64,000 bases of DNA from Nocardioides sp. (lineage in GTDB: Bacteria > Actinomycetota > Actinomycetes > Propionibacteriales > Nocardioidaceae). The notes below the pieces were generated by a model. It was not told the DNA's origin and ran no database searches. It worked only from the letters and a program-made list of their open reading frames with translations. The stretch covers positions 1 through 64,000 of the forward strand of contig NZ_JASLGR010000001.1 in the NCBI RefSeq assembly GCF_030150155.1. The letters run 5' to 3'. Positions 17,101 to 24,226 of this stretch are shown in pieces; the stretch's first letter is position 1, and each line of letters opens with the position of its first letter. A program made the position numbers and the translations under genes.

Positions 17101-19263
17101 TCGGTGGCCAACACCTACTCCGCCGGTGGGTTCACCGTCACCAAGACGGTCGACGACGGCGGCGCGGTGGACGCTTCGGGCACGGCGATCAGCTACGGGC
17201 CGTTCACCTTCACCGCGTCCTGCACCTACCTGGCGCAGGAGGCGATCCCGCTCGCCGACCGGACGTTCACGCTGGCGGCCGGTGCGAGCAAGACGTTCGC
17301 GAACCTCCCGACCGGGGCGTCGTGCACCGTCACCGAGACCGACGACGACGGTGCCGACTCCACCACGATCGTGAAGACGACCAGCGGTGTCGCCGGTACG
17401 TCGACCACGGCCTCGGCCACCTCGTTCACGATCCTCCAGGGTTCGGCGAGCACCATCACGGCGGCGTTCACCAACACCTTCACCACCGGCTCGCTGGAGG
17501 TCACGAAGGTGATCGACGGCAACGGTGCGACGGCATGGGGCAACGAGACGTTCACCCTGCATGCGCGCTGCACCCTCGACGGTGACGTGGTCTACGACGG
17601 CGACAGCCCGGCGATCACCAAGGCCCACCCGGTCTGGACGATCGACGACCTGGCCACCGGTGCTGCCTGCGTCGTGACCGAGCCGAAGGCCGGGGGCGCC
17701 AACACCACGACGTACGACCCGGTCGGCGGCACCGCCACGATCGGCGACGGCACCACCGAGACCGTCGAGGTGACCAACACCTTCACCCTCGGCTCCGTCA
17801 CCGTGACCAAGGAGCTGGCCGGTCCGGCCGCCACCGACCCCGGTGCGGTCAACGGCCACTACACGATGGAGCTGGCCTGCACCCGCCAGGTCAACGGCGT
17901 CGCTGTCGCGGTGACGATCCCCGGTGGGGCACGCCAGACCGTGGTGGGGGAGACCTCCTACACCTGGACCGGCCTGCCGAGCGGTGCGACCTGCTCGGTG
18001 AGCGAGGTCGACTCCGTGCCGAGCACCCCCGACGTGGTCGTGACCCCGTCGAGTGTCGTGGTCGGTGTCGACCCGGCCGCTGCGGTGGACGTGCTCGTGA
18101 CCAACACTTTCGAGACCGGCTCCCTGGAGCTGCACAAGGTCGTCACCGGAGCCTCGGCGGCGTACGCCCCGAGCACCTTCGACGTGACGGTCGAGTGCGA
18201 CTTCCCGGTCGGCACCAAGGTGGTGCTGCCCAACGGCGGCCTGGTCACCCTGAACGGTGACGGTACGCCGGTCACGCTCAGTGCCATCCCGACCGGCTCG
18301 GTCTGCACGTCGAGCGAGGCCGACGCGGGCCAGACCAGCGTCGACTTCTCGCCGTCCTCGGCCACGATCGGCGACGGCACCACCACGGCGGTGACCGTGA
18401 CCAACACCTACGACTCCGGTGCGATCCAGATCGTCAAGAGCCTCGCCGGTGTCGGCTCCTCGGTGGCCCGCGGTCCGTTCGAGTTCAGTGTGGACTGCGC
18501 GTTCAACGGCACCCCGATCGCGGTGGCTCCGGTGACGCTGACCACCAAGGCCGGCGCGACCGAGCTCACCTCGGCCGTGATCGGCGACCTGCCGGTCCGC
18601 ACCGAGTGCACCGTCACCGAGACCGCCGCGGGCAACGCGGTGACGGCGGCCAAGCCGGTCACGGTGAGTGTCACCTCGGGCTCCGACGTCACGCCGGTCC
18701 CAGTGACCTTCGTGAACCGGTTCGGTGCCGGCATCGTCAAGGTGCACAAGATCGCGAAGGGTGCCTACGCCCACGACCCGGTCTTCAAGAAGCGCCCGGT
18801 CAAGGTCAACGTCACCTGCGAGTACACCTCGGGGACGCAGACCGCCACGGTGGTCAACCGCAACGTCAAGGTGCTGGTCGGACGCACCGAGACCCTGCTC
18901 GACGCCACCGGTGCCGCGCAGCTGGTCCCGGTCGGCTCGATCTGCTGGGTCACCGAGCTGCAGACGCTCGGTGCGACCAAGGTCGAGATCGCGCACGGCA
19001 CCCGCGACACCGGGCTCACCGTGGCCCCGGTCTCCGACAGCGCCACCTCGACGCTGACGTTCCGCGTGGTCAACACCTACCGGACGCCTCCGACGGGTTC
19101 GGTGTCGAACCTCGACGAGAGCCGTGGCGATGGTGACGGCAACGGCACCGGGGGCGGACTGTCCGACACCGGTAGCCCGGTCCAGCCCTGGCTGCTGGGT
19201 CTGATGGGCCTGATGCTGGTGGCCGGTGGCGCCCTGGTGGTCGCTGCCCGACGCCGAGCCTGA
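11125..19263 (+). CDS. Giant sortase-anchored surface protein with DUF11-like and DUF5979-type repeats
   Basis: A 2,712-residue secreted protein. The GTG start follows GGGGAG by six bases. The signal peptide is roughly residues 1-46 (Arg-rich, hydrophobic core, ANA/AVD). Residues about 48-1860 are long beta-sandwich modules opening with motifs such as ITKTASGTGPFAPGQSFTYT and VEVTKERTTPG, like DUF11/isopeptide-type surface domains. Seven roughly 100-residue modules of DUF5979 type follow, beginning near residues 1869, 2000, 2122, 2223, 2332, 2432 and 2534, with openings such as GGFTVTKTVDDGG and GSLEVTKVIDGNG. The C-terminus has the sorting motif LSDTG (2679-2683), a hydrophobic helix and an RRRA tail. 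It is probably an adhesin or stalk that holds something away from the cell; no ligand domain is recognised. Confidence 0.88.
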   Translation: MLSRTRSSRASKAQRHDQRRRRWSLGVALSVLSAGLVLMPTLPANAAVDSTLQITKTASGTGPFAPGQSFTYTVTAICSSPTSAGCVNAQLVDDLPAPLVFDTSTATPVTVSVQGGGTSTVTVAGTKATIDFTKSLGGSDVGLLQAKQATVTMRVKVPADASADYNGPITNTATIAADNAAEKPADATVTIAVPQHLEVEVTKERTTPGTVAAVAGTAADFTLVGTNTSNQSVETLTIQDPTNVSSPTTGPFQYLQVTGIDTFTAPQGADQVKVEWVNASGVWATSYDGTIPSATGSLLPSQLADIYGLRFTFTSTTAPHIPVVGKATIGLQTQTRANVSTIAGGTTVTVNNTVEATVGAGSGTSTPDHDSASLTIANVPPTVTTTKDYAEDNLLGGETSAATIRSTNQAMPVHSLTISDPGPGGDDLAAQGLLFEGFTANAIEWPEGATSASITYTYADGTSDTKNTTTVDSLPAPTGSVENVVGFSVTFTAPGDGIEPYSYAVLPFTVKGQPVTGSATETSTNTTKSTVTDTRDQSDSATASDSLDRLPAKIATSVSKKFIPDELYAVPGSTTLVNLTGAVSPRPASTVGSDYLTLSDPGTASGTPSGFWSCFQVKNITDTAIPAGVTLKVQTWNGSAWATLATQAGPQASWNYTIPAADRAGISGIQFVFSKTDGTLLPPGFNVAPNFNVSVRAGAACIGTAVDLSVDNTVSSQVENAANLLPPVNAGDGDEVVLHPMTGTGPDLADKTWVDPTDAADEADPVTVGALTGDTRTAKLKWSTQGLAFDEVTVSDPATTGELTDVATSIYDAFNLTRIEPITTAQDKHIAEDKVSQVEVYSGSSGNWIDITSAACAAGCTGTFGGYTIPVGTGVGQTEDVLGVRLTFVSRTTGEPVAISSGNDRLVRLAFTVREKLRSDATAYVLGQHHSYTYNTSSAGQVKNSVDVTGTSAGFTHSTQDSANAIIIDRPLNIDLTKSFSDASLGLPPVGTPASDYPLIDADLVATNETTSKVTGLRIADPIAGTAVQDSVYDTLNLYRIDTITFPSQVTQADVTVKVTFADTTTATWTYAEAIAKTPADLVDVVAVDVSIDREWIQPSDRLSLKLIFQLRATQRTSGAAMTVTSGSTGPAHLNQARATVSGPGGISCGAVPAGDPCDTNTDEAEDEFQVVNPTYGVAATKALNYTERYEDQGRTGYVMTLTGQPTGTARTTLLTLTDSDPRFWNAFDLASIASVGAGGPVNSYRVSVLSTTAGHTLTYGLVGSSLVAYCDGLTDLTDCWTTGSWTTLSGTTTSVSIPAGVTAANVRGIKIEARSYVNGAVAQWERTSTQKVTVKLNVTRRTQLWWSTAGSGVTPVPSTLPGMALAPGEPDQGTIHNDLVVDGVASWDKTSGVKYSDTQTASTSTVIKHRINRIRVVKGPGNPTTHPRYANGDTVPFVMTVTNSGAYTMTAPTFQLTDQVGLVGGQTPVTAPTGAGTFKFTLTGTGSAIGSTQPTASLNETTGALTITFANGFTFPAGAVLRIEANLKVRDELPAGTSITNSITASSDRDFEECRSTTDETQFTTTGSATAPVATCTASTTLEVLSDTPLEMVKSVRGVGAGLPDAVPGDANYDDLGVLADGKTDTTACEPGGSGAADADGFYTYPCVPITRPGGTEEWKVDFTNGGNANASVVAGIDVLPAVGDKGVVVDTPRGSTFGVTLLNEFHSNIGDLANTGIAELDLYYTTKVPDGQLGDGTMCNDLDIRSHTTPGGLSTGACASKIAALNWTRITPTTDVSEARAFKFVLTFGDPTNVAQSAGLKPGETFSLTYRSTTPAYSELATSQADGVAIAWNSVGAGSRMVAAGTQAASASLVTEPRRVGVSLPTGQLLVDKAVTAPTWANPITLPSTYTFSIDCTSVGETVPLTGTAGTENRSTFAVTPGTTYTYNSATTPVNLPWGATCVLAETGQPAGDVVTYSPTNRTMTARRNLPAADNVMNPMPAQTPPLLTLSVANTYSAGGFTVTKTVDDGGAVDASGTAISYGPFTFTASCTYLAQEAIPLADRTFTLAAGASKTFANLPTGASCTVTETDDDGADSTTIVKTTSGVAGTSTTASATSFTILQGSASTITAAFTNTFTTGSLEVTKVIDGNGATAWGNETFTLHARCTLDGDVVYDGDSPAITKAHPVWTIDDLATGAACVVTEPKAGGANTTTYDPVGGTATIGDGTTETVEVTNTFTLGSVTVTKELAGPAATDPGAVNGHYTMELACTRQVNGVAVAVTIPGGARQTVVGETSYTWTGLPSGATCSVSEVDSVPSTPDVVVTPSSVVVGVDPAAAVDVLVTNTFETGSLELHKVVTGASAAYAPSTFDVTVECDFPVGTKVVLPNGGLVTLNGDGTPVTLSAIPTGSVCTSSEADAGQTSVDFSPSSATIGDGTTTAVTVTNTYDSGAIQIVKSLAGVGSSVARGPFEFSVDCAFNGTPIAVAPVTLTTKAGATELTSAVIGDLPVRTECTVTETAAGNAVTAAKPVTVSVTSGSDVTPVPVTFVNRFGAGIVKVHKIAKGAYAHDPVFKKRPVKVNVTCEYTSGTQTATVVNRNVKVLVGRTETLLDATGAAQLVPVGSICWVTELQTLGATKVEIAHGTRDTGLTVAPVSDSATSTLTFRVVNTYRTPPTGSVSNLDESRGDGDGNGTGGGLSDTGSPVQPWLLGLMGLMLVAGGALVVAARRRA

Positions 19264-19327
19264 GTTCCGGGTTCACCACCACTGAGATCCGGGTTCGCCA
19301 CAGCGATGCTGTGGCGAACCCGGATCT
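19264..19327 (+). terminator. Long hairpin after the giant surface protein
   Basis: A perfect 20-bp stem, AGATCCGGGTTCGCCACAGC at 19285-19304 with its complement at 19308-19327, closes a three-base GAT loop. An outer arm TTCCGGGTTCACCAC at 19264-19278 can pair with copies of GTGGTGAACCCGGAA further on. It lies directly after the TGA, so it is a likely terminator. Confidence 0.8.
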
Positions 19328-19332
19328 CGTGC

Positions 19333-19420
19333 GTGGTGAACCCGGAAGTGGGCGGTGGTGAACCCGGAAGTGGGCGGTGGTGAACCCGGAAGTGGGCGGT
19401 GGTGAACCCGGAAGTCGGTG
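19333..19420. repeat. Four 22-bp tandem repeats
   Basis: Consecutive 22-base units lie at 19333-19354, 19355-19376, 19377-19398 and 19399-19420. Each starts GTGGTGAACCCGGAAGT, and only the end of the last unit differs. The unit core is the reverse complement of the TTCCGGGTTCACCAC at the base of the preceding hairpin, so the array could form alternative stems. Confidence 0.9.
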
Positions 19421-19462
19421 TCGGTGAGCGAACTGCCCTGACACTCGGGCACAATTTGCGAT

Positions 19463-20365
19463 GTGCGGCGCGCCCCTGTCTTCCTGATCGCGCTCGTCGT
19501 GATGAGCGTGGCCCTCGGGCTGGCCGGCTGCGGCGGCGGGACCCGCCAGGTGCCCGCGATCCGCACCTCGGCCGGTGACCTGCGGCCGATGGTCTACGTG
19601 GCCCTGGGTGACTCCTACACCGGTGCTCCCCGGGTCGGCCGCCGGATCTCGGTGCCCTGCAACCGCACCGACCTCAACTACCCGCACCTGTTCGCCGCCG
19701 ACCGGGAGACCTCGCCCAGCGGCGAGGTGAACCTGATCGACGTCAGTTGCGGCGGGGCGAGGATCCGCGACCTGACCCACCGGCAGAAGCCGGTGGTGGC
19801 ACGCCAGCTGGCCGCCGTACGCGCCGACGCCGACCTGGTGACGGTGGCGGTCGGCGGCAACGACGTCGGCATCATGTCCCTGGTCGGCGTCTGCCTGACC
19901 AAGCCGGCCGCCTGCCAGCGACGGCGCGACACCACCGTGGCCGGCCTCAAGAAGATGCGCACCGACCTGGTCGCCGTGCTGCGCCGGGTCAAGGCCAAGG
20001 CGCCGCACGCCACCATCGTGGTGATCGGCTACCCCGAGATCCTGCCCAGCACCGGGCGCTGCCTCAAGGCCGGACGCACCACGCTCACCCTGGCCCGCGG
20101 CGCCCTCAACCGGATCGCGATCGCCCAGCGCAACGCCGCCACCCAGGCCGGCGTCGGGTTCCTCGACCCCCGGTCGGTCACCCGCGGCCACGGGCTGTGC
20201 ACCAAGGACCCGTGGATCGCGCTGCGCACCACCGCGACCAGCCAGCAGTACCACCCCACCGAGGCCGAGCAGCGCGCGGTCGCCACCGCCCTGGAGCACC
20301 GGATCGGCACCCAGCTCGCCGCGACCCGGGTGGGCCTCCCACAGCCCGGGCATAGCTCGAAATAA
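19463..20365 (+). CDS. SGNH/GDSL hydrolase, lipoprotein
   Basis: A 300-residue esterase-type hydrolase. The N-terminus has a signal peptide with lipobox LAGC (Cys at about residue 24), so it is probably lipid-anchored outside the membrane. The four SGNH blocks are visible: VALGDSYTG with Ser51, a Gly in DVSCGGA, GGNDVG with Asn, and His264 in YHPTEAEQ. The Asp usually three residues before the His is Gln, so a Ser-His dyad is likely, as known for Streptomyces scabies esterase. It resembles the second SGNH gene at 25.9 kb; both flank the GH30 gene and the glycosyltransferase/acyltransferase operon. Removal of acyl groups from an envelope glycan is plausible but inferred. Confidence 0.9.
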   Translation: MRRAPVFLIALVVMSVALGLAGCGGGTRQVPAIRTSAGDLRPMVYVALGDSYTGAPRVGRRISVPCNRTDLNYPHLFAADRETSPSGEVNLIDVSCGGARIRDLTHRQKPVVARQLAAVRADADLVTVAVGGNDVGIMSLVGVCLTKPAACQRRRDTTVAGLKKMRTDLVAVLRRVKAKAPHATIVVIGYPEILPSTGRCLKAGRTTLTLARGALNRIAIAQRNAATQAGVGFLDPRSVTRGHGLCTKDPWIALRTTATSQQYHPTEAEQRAVATALEHRIGTQLAATRVGLPQPGHSSK

Positions 20366-20501
20366 CTAGACCGGTGCGGGCGAGTTGAGGGTCAGATCCG
20401 GACCGTTCGCGCCCTAGGGTGCTCTCGTCGCCCTCGCTCGGAGGGATGCGCGTCGGGACGAGATCGATCCTCGGATCGAATCGTCGGGTTGAGGGAGTGT
20501 C

Positions 20502-21980
20502 ATGGGGACCTTCGTCGCTGGCTGCCGCCTGCCTGCAGCCAGAAGAATGGTGTCGGTGCTGGCCGCCACCGTGGGCCTCGCGCTGCTCGCGCCCGCCCCC
20601 GGAGCGAGCGCCGGGACCGCCACCGGGACCGCCACCGGGGCCGGACGACCGCGCCCCGCCAGCACCTGGACCACCACCGCCGACGGCTCGTCGGTGCTGG
20701 CCTGGCGGGGCCGGACCCGGTTCGCCAAGGTCACCCCGGCCACCGCCGCGCTGGCCGCCGAGCGCCAGGTGATCGTGGTCAGGCCCGCCCGGGCCACCCA
20801 GGCCTTCGCCGGGGTCGGCGCCTCGCTCACCGAGTCCTCGGCCAGCCTGCTCAACGCACTGCCGGTGACCACCCGGGCCTCGACCCTGGCCAGCCTCTTC
20901 GGACCGACCGGACTGCGGCTCAACATCCTGCGCCAGCCGCTCGGCTCCAGCGACTTCGTCACCCGCTCGCCCTTCACCACCTACCAGGACCGCGCCGGGG
21001 TCTACGACTACAGCCGCGACACCGGCTCGATCCTGCCGCTGATCAAGGCCGCGCAGGTGCTCAACCCCGGCCTGAAGCTGATGGCCGCACCGTGGTCGGC
21101 GCCGGCCTGGATGAAGACCTCGGGCTCGCTCACCGGTGGCACCCTCAAGGCCGACCAGGTGGTGGCCTACGCGACCTACCTGGCGCGGGTGGCAGCGGCG
21201 TATGCCGCCGTCGGCGCGCCCCTGGCCGACCTCACCATCCAGAACGAGCCGGGTCTGGAGAGCAGCTACCCCACGATGCGGCTCTCGGTGGCCCAGCAGA
21301 TCGCCGTGCTGCGCGAGACCGACCGGCAGCTCACCGCCCTGCACCTGGGCACCCGGCTGTGGGCGTTCGACCACAACTGGTCGGAGTCGGCCCAGGCCCT
21401 CGAGGTGCTCCGCGGGGTCAAGGACGTCCCTCGCGTGGTCGGGGCGGCGTTCCACTGCTACAGCGGCGACCCGACCGCGATGCGCTCCATCCGCGCTGCC
21501 GGCTGGCGGGTGCGGGAGACGGAGTGCTCGGGCACCGACTCCTACGACGCCCGCCGGACCTTCTCCGACACGCTGCTGTGGCAGACGCACTACCTGGTGG
21601 TGCAGGGCATCCGCAGCGGGGCCGAGAGCGTGATCCTGTGGAACCTCGCCCTCAACGCTGCAGGCGGGCCGACGTACGGCGCCTGCGGGACGCGCTGCAA
21701 CGGGGTCGTCCAGATCCAGGGGAGCAGTGTGACCCGCAACGCCGAGTACGCCGTCCTGGGGCACCTGTCCAAGTTCGTCACGCCCGGCGCCCGGGTGATC
21801 GGCACCGTGACCACCAGCGGCGGGGTGGAGAACGTCGCGTTTATCAACCCCGACCGCTCCCGGGTGGTGGTGCTGCTCAACGTCGACTCCGCCGCTCGGA
21901 CGGTGACGATCCGGGACCGGCAGCGCTACACCCAGGTCACCGTGCCGGGCCTGTCGGTCTCGACGGTGGCCTGGCGCTGA
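20502..21980 (+). CDS. Secreted glycoside hydrolase family 30
   Basis: A 492-residue exported glycosidase. The ATG has GAGGGAG upstream, and the signal peptide ends near PGASA (about residue 37). The TIM barrel holds GVGASLTESSA, LRQPLGSSDF and the acid/base Glu249 in TIQNEP. The nucleophile is Glu341 in ETECSG. A beta-sandwich side domain follows (GVENVAFINPDRSRVVVLLN to the end), as usual for GH30. Retaining beta-glucosidase, glucosylceramidase or endo-beta-1,6-glucanase activity is possible; the subfamily cannot be assigned by eye. Its neighbours suggest turnover of a cell-surface or environmental glycan. Confidence 0.92.
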   Translation: MGTFVAGCRLPAARRMVSVLAATVGLALLAPAPGASAGTATGTATGAGRPRPASTWTTTADGSSVLAWRGRTRFAKVTPATAALAAERQVIVVRPARATQAFAGVGASLTESSASLLNALPVTTRASTLASLFGPTGLRLNILRQPLGSSDFVTRSPFTTYQDRAGVYDYSRDTGSILPLIKAAQVLNPGLKLMAAPWSAPAWMKTSGSLTGGTLKADQVVAYATYLARVAAAYAAVGAPLADLTIQNEPGLESSYPTMRLSVAQQIAVLRETDRQLTALHLGTRLWAFDHNWSESAQALEVLRGVKDVPRVVGAAFHCYSGDPTAMRSIRAAGWRVRETECSGTDSYDARRTFSDTLLWQTHYLVVQGIRSGAESVILWNLALNAAGGPTYGACGTRCNGVVQIQGSSVTRNAEYAVLGHLSKFVTPGARVIGTVTTSGGVENVAFINPDRSRVVVLLNVDSAARTVTIRDRQRYTQVTVPGLSVSTVAWR

Positions 21981-21989
21981 CCCGATCTG

Positions 21990-22796
21990 TTAGCCGAGCG
22001 TCGGGGACGGTGTCGTCGACGGCTCCGGCGCGACCACGTTGAGCTGGCTCAACGGGATCGTCGGGCCTGACGGAGCGTTGACCTTCACGGTCGGGTTGCG
22101 GCCGGTGATGGTGACCGCCACCGCCTCCTCGTTCATCTTCGTCTCGAAACGCAGCAGGCGGCCCTGGTCGTCGAGCCAGACCGCGGCGGGGACCCGGGTG
22201 CGGATCTCCGCGGACTGCTGGGTGAGCAGCTGGGGGAGCAGCTCGCGCACCGCCAGGGCGTTGATCGTGAAGGTGAAGACGCCACCGGAGACACCGGCCT
22301 CGGTGAAGTCGCCCTTGAACTTCATCGCCCGGATCCCCAGGCTCGCGCCCTCGAAGAGCCGGTGCAGGTCGATCCCGCCGGCGATCTGGGAGAGCACCGT
22401 CTTGGCCCAGCCGTTGGCCGTCGAGTCGAGACTGGTGCGCGCCCACTGCTGCTTCGGGGCGGTCTGCACCCACGCCTGACGGCCGATGATCCGCACCACC
22501 GTGGTCTGCGGCAGCCCGGCGGCGGTCAGCCGCAGCGCGGCCCTGACCTTCGGGGTGGTGAGGGCGACGGCGCCCTCCAGGTCGAAGTCGGTCCGGCCCT
22601 GGATGTGGACCAGGATCGCCGCACTGTCTAGGCCGGCCAGGCTGTTGCGCAGCAGCGCGTCGCCCTGGGTGCTGGTGAACTCCTCGCCGAGCTTCCAGCG
22701 CGGGGAGTCACGGTGCGCCAGCACACCCCAGGTGACCAGGCCGCCGATCAGGGCGAGCGCGGCGACCGCGATCAGACTGCGCTTGAGGGTGCTCAT
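21990..22796 (-). CDS. Membrane-anchored LppX/LprG-like protein
   Basis: A 268-residue protein with one N-terminal membrane helix (residues about 5-25, SLIAVAALALIGGLVTWGVL) and no lipobox Cys, so it is anchored by the helix rather than lipid. The external part resembles the LppX/LprG/LolA half-barrel that carries lipids: GRTDFDLEGAVALTTPKVRAA, IIGRQAWVQTAPKQQWART, VWLDDQGRLLRFETKM, and a Pro/Ser/Thr-rich tail. The match is by pattern only. Its ATG overlaps the stop of the acyltransferase (ATGA), so it is the third gene of that operon. Handling of the acylated glycan product is a reasonable guess. Confidence 0.55.
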   Translation of the reverse strand: MSTLKRSLIAVAALALIGGLVTWGVLAHRDSPRWKLGEEFTSTQGDALLRNSLAGLDSAAILVHIQGRTDFDLEGAVALTTPKVRAALRLTAAGLPQTTVVRIIGRQAWVQTAPKQQWARTSLDSTANGWAKTVLSQIAGGIDLHRLFEGASLGIRAMKFKGDFTEAGVSGGVFTFTINALAVRELLPQLLTQQSAEIRTRVPAAVWLDDQGRLLRFETKMNEEAVAVTITGRNPTVKVNAPSGPTIPLSQLNVVAPEPSTTPSPTLG

Positions 22797-24226
22797 CCGA
22801 CGCCTCCGACCGGGGTCGGCGCCGTACCGGTCATCGGGGCCGGGGACGCGGGCCCGGTGTCGAAGCGCTGCGCCAGCACCGTCACGTTCGAGCTCGGCCC
22901 GAAGTGCTGCCCCGCCCTCCGTTTGGCGTGCGAGATGTACGACGCCAGCAGGCGGGCGTCGTGCGGTGCCGAGGTCGCCAGCAGGTGCGGGTAGAGCTCC
23001 CGCTTGGTGCCGTTGCTGTTGACCAGCCAGGACACGTTCGCCCACGGCATCTCGATGGCACGGTGGAAGAACCACGAGATCGGCAGGGCGAGCGCGAGCA
23101 CCATCACGGCGTTGTAGGCGTAGGCGTTGCCGTTCTGGGCGTAGCTGAACAGGCCGTGCTTCTCGGCCCAGCCCATGATCCCCTCGTGCAGGATGTAGAT
23201 GCTGTAGGCCATCAGGCTCAGCGGCATCATCACCTTGTTGTCGATCATCCGCGCCGGTAGCTGCCAGCGGGAGGTGGACAGCCCGAAGAGCATCAGGCAG
23301 AACGCCAGCGAGGCGACCGTGTGCCTGATGATCTCGTGGTGCAGGTTGTGGTCGACCGTGGGCGGCACCATCACCTGGGCGTAGGACCAGACCGCCACTG
23401 CGAGCAGCGCGGGCAGCATGAACACCGGGAGCTTGCGGCCGCGCAGGATCACGATCAGGGTGCCGGTCCACATCCCGATGATGAAGATGTCGGCCTTGGC
23501 CGCCGGCCCGAACCGCCAGGCCCAGTCCGTGACCGGGATGTTCGCGGCGGCGACGTACGCCTTGAAGGCGAGCGAGGCGAGCAGGATCGGCGCGGTGCCC
23601 AGGACGAACAGGCCGAGCCGGCCGCCCGGCGTGCGGGCGTTGCGTCGGATCCAGCGCACGAAGAACGGCGCGATGAAGGCCATCGAGAGGTAGAAGAACC
23701 ACTCCACCGACATGGTCCAGGCCGGGCCGACGGTGTAGAAGATCCGCTTGCTGTCCAGGGACTGGGTCAGGGTCAGGTGCTCGATCAGGTCGATCCAGTC
23801 GGCCTTGGCGACGTTGTAGTTGTGCAGCGACCACTGGAAGACGACGACCACCCAGTACAGCGGCAGGAAGCGGGTGACGCGGCGGATGAAGAAGACGCCG
23901 CCGTGCGGCAGCGGGGCCTTGTCGCTCAGCATCGCGGCGCCGAAGGGCAGCCAGATCAGGATCGCCGAGAGGACGAAGAACATGTCGATCACGATGTCGA
24001 GGTTCTGCATGATCCACATCACCCACGGCAGGCTGGTGCCCGGCCCCATGCCGTCGCCGTTCATGTCCATGTTGGTCCACACGTGCGCCAGGATCACCGC
24101 GACCGCGGCGATCCCGCGCCAGCCGTCGACGCCGGACAGGGCGAACGCCGAGACCCGGCGCTGGGCGGTGGCCGCGGTGGTCTTCGCCGCGCGGCTTCGG
24201 GTACCCGAGGCGTGGGTGCCGGGCAT
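22793..24226 (-). CDS. Acyltransferase 3 family membrane protein
   Basis: A 477-residue multi-spanning O-acyltransferase. After a basic N-terminus the family opening VDGWRGIAAVAVILAHV is seen, with the invariant Arg and His. It continues with IDMFFVLSAILIWLPF, FFIRRVTRFLPLYWVVV and about ten hydrophobic segments, and ends in a cytosolic tail of about 70 residues. These enzymes move acyl groups onto extracytoplasmic sugars. Its ATG shares one base with the stop of the glycosyltransferase (TGATG), indicating coupled translation. It probably decorates the polymer or lipid made by that enzyme. Confidence 0.88.
   Translation of the reverse strand: MPGTHASGTRSRAAKTTAATAQRRVSAFALSGVDGWRGIAAVAVILAHVWTNMDMNGDGMGPGTSLPWVMWIMQNLDIVIDMFFVLSAILIWLPFGAAMLSDKAPLPHGGVFFIRRVTRFLPLYWVVVVFQWSLHNYNVAKADWIDLIEHLTLTQSLDSKRIFYTVGPAWTMSVEWFFYLSMAFIAPFFVRWIRRNARTPGGRLGLFVLGTAPILLASLAFKAYVAAANIPVTDWAWRFGPAAKADIFIIGMWTGTLIVILRGRKLPVFMLPALLAVAVWSYAQVMVPPTVDHNLHHEIIRHTVASLAFCLMLFGLSTSRWQLPARMIDNKVMMPLSLMAYSIYILHEGIMGWAEKHGLFSYAQNGNAYAYNAVMVLALALPISWFFHRAIEMPWANVSWLVNSNGTKRELYPHLLATSAPHDARLLASYISHAKRRAGQHFGPSSNVTVLAQRFDTGPASPAPMTGTAPTPVGGVG

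Noticed and set aside
11131..18996. Very long antisense frames (1,424 and 1,126 codons) opposite the giant surface protein
   Set aside because: Composition is that of a reverse-complement shadow, no signal or domain is seen, and the sense strand encodes a coherent secreted repeat protein.
19333..19420. CRISPR-like reading of the 22-bp repeats
   Set aside because: The units abut without spacers and no cas genes are present.
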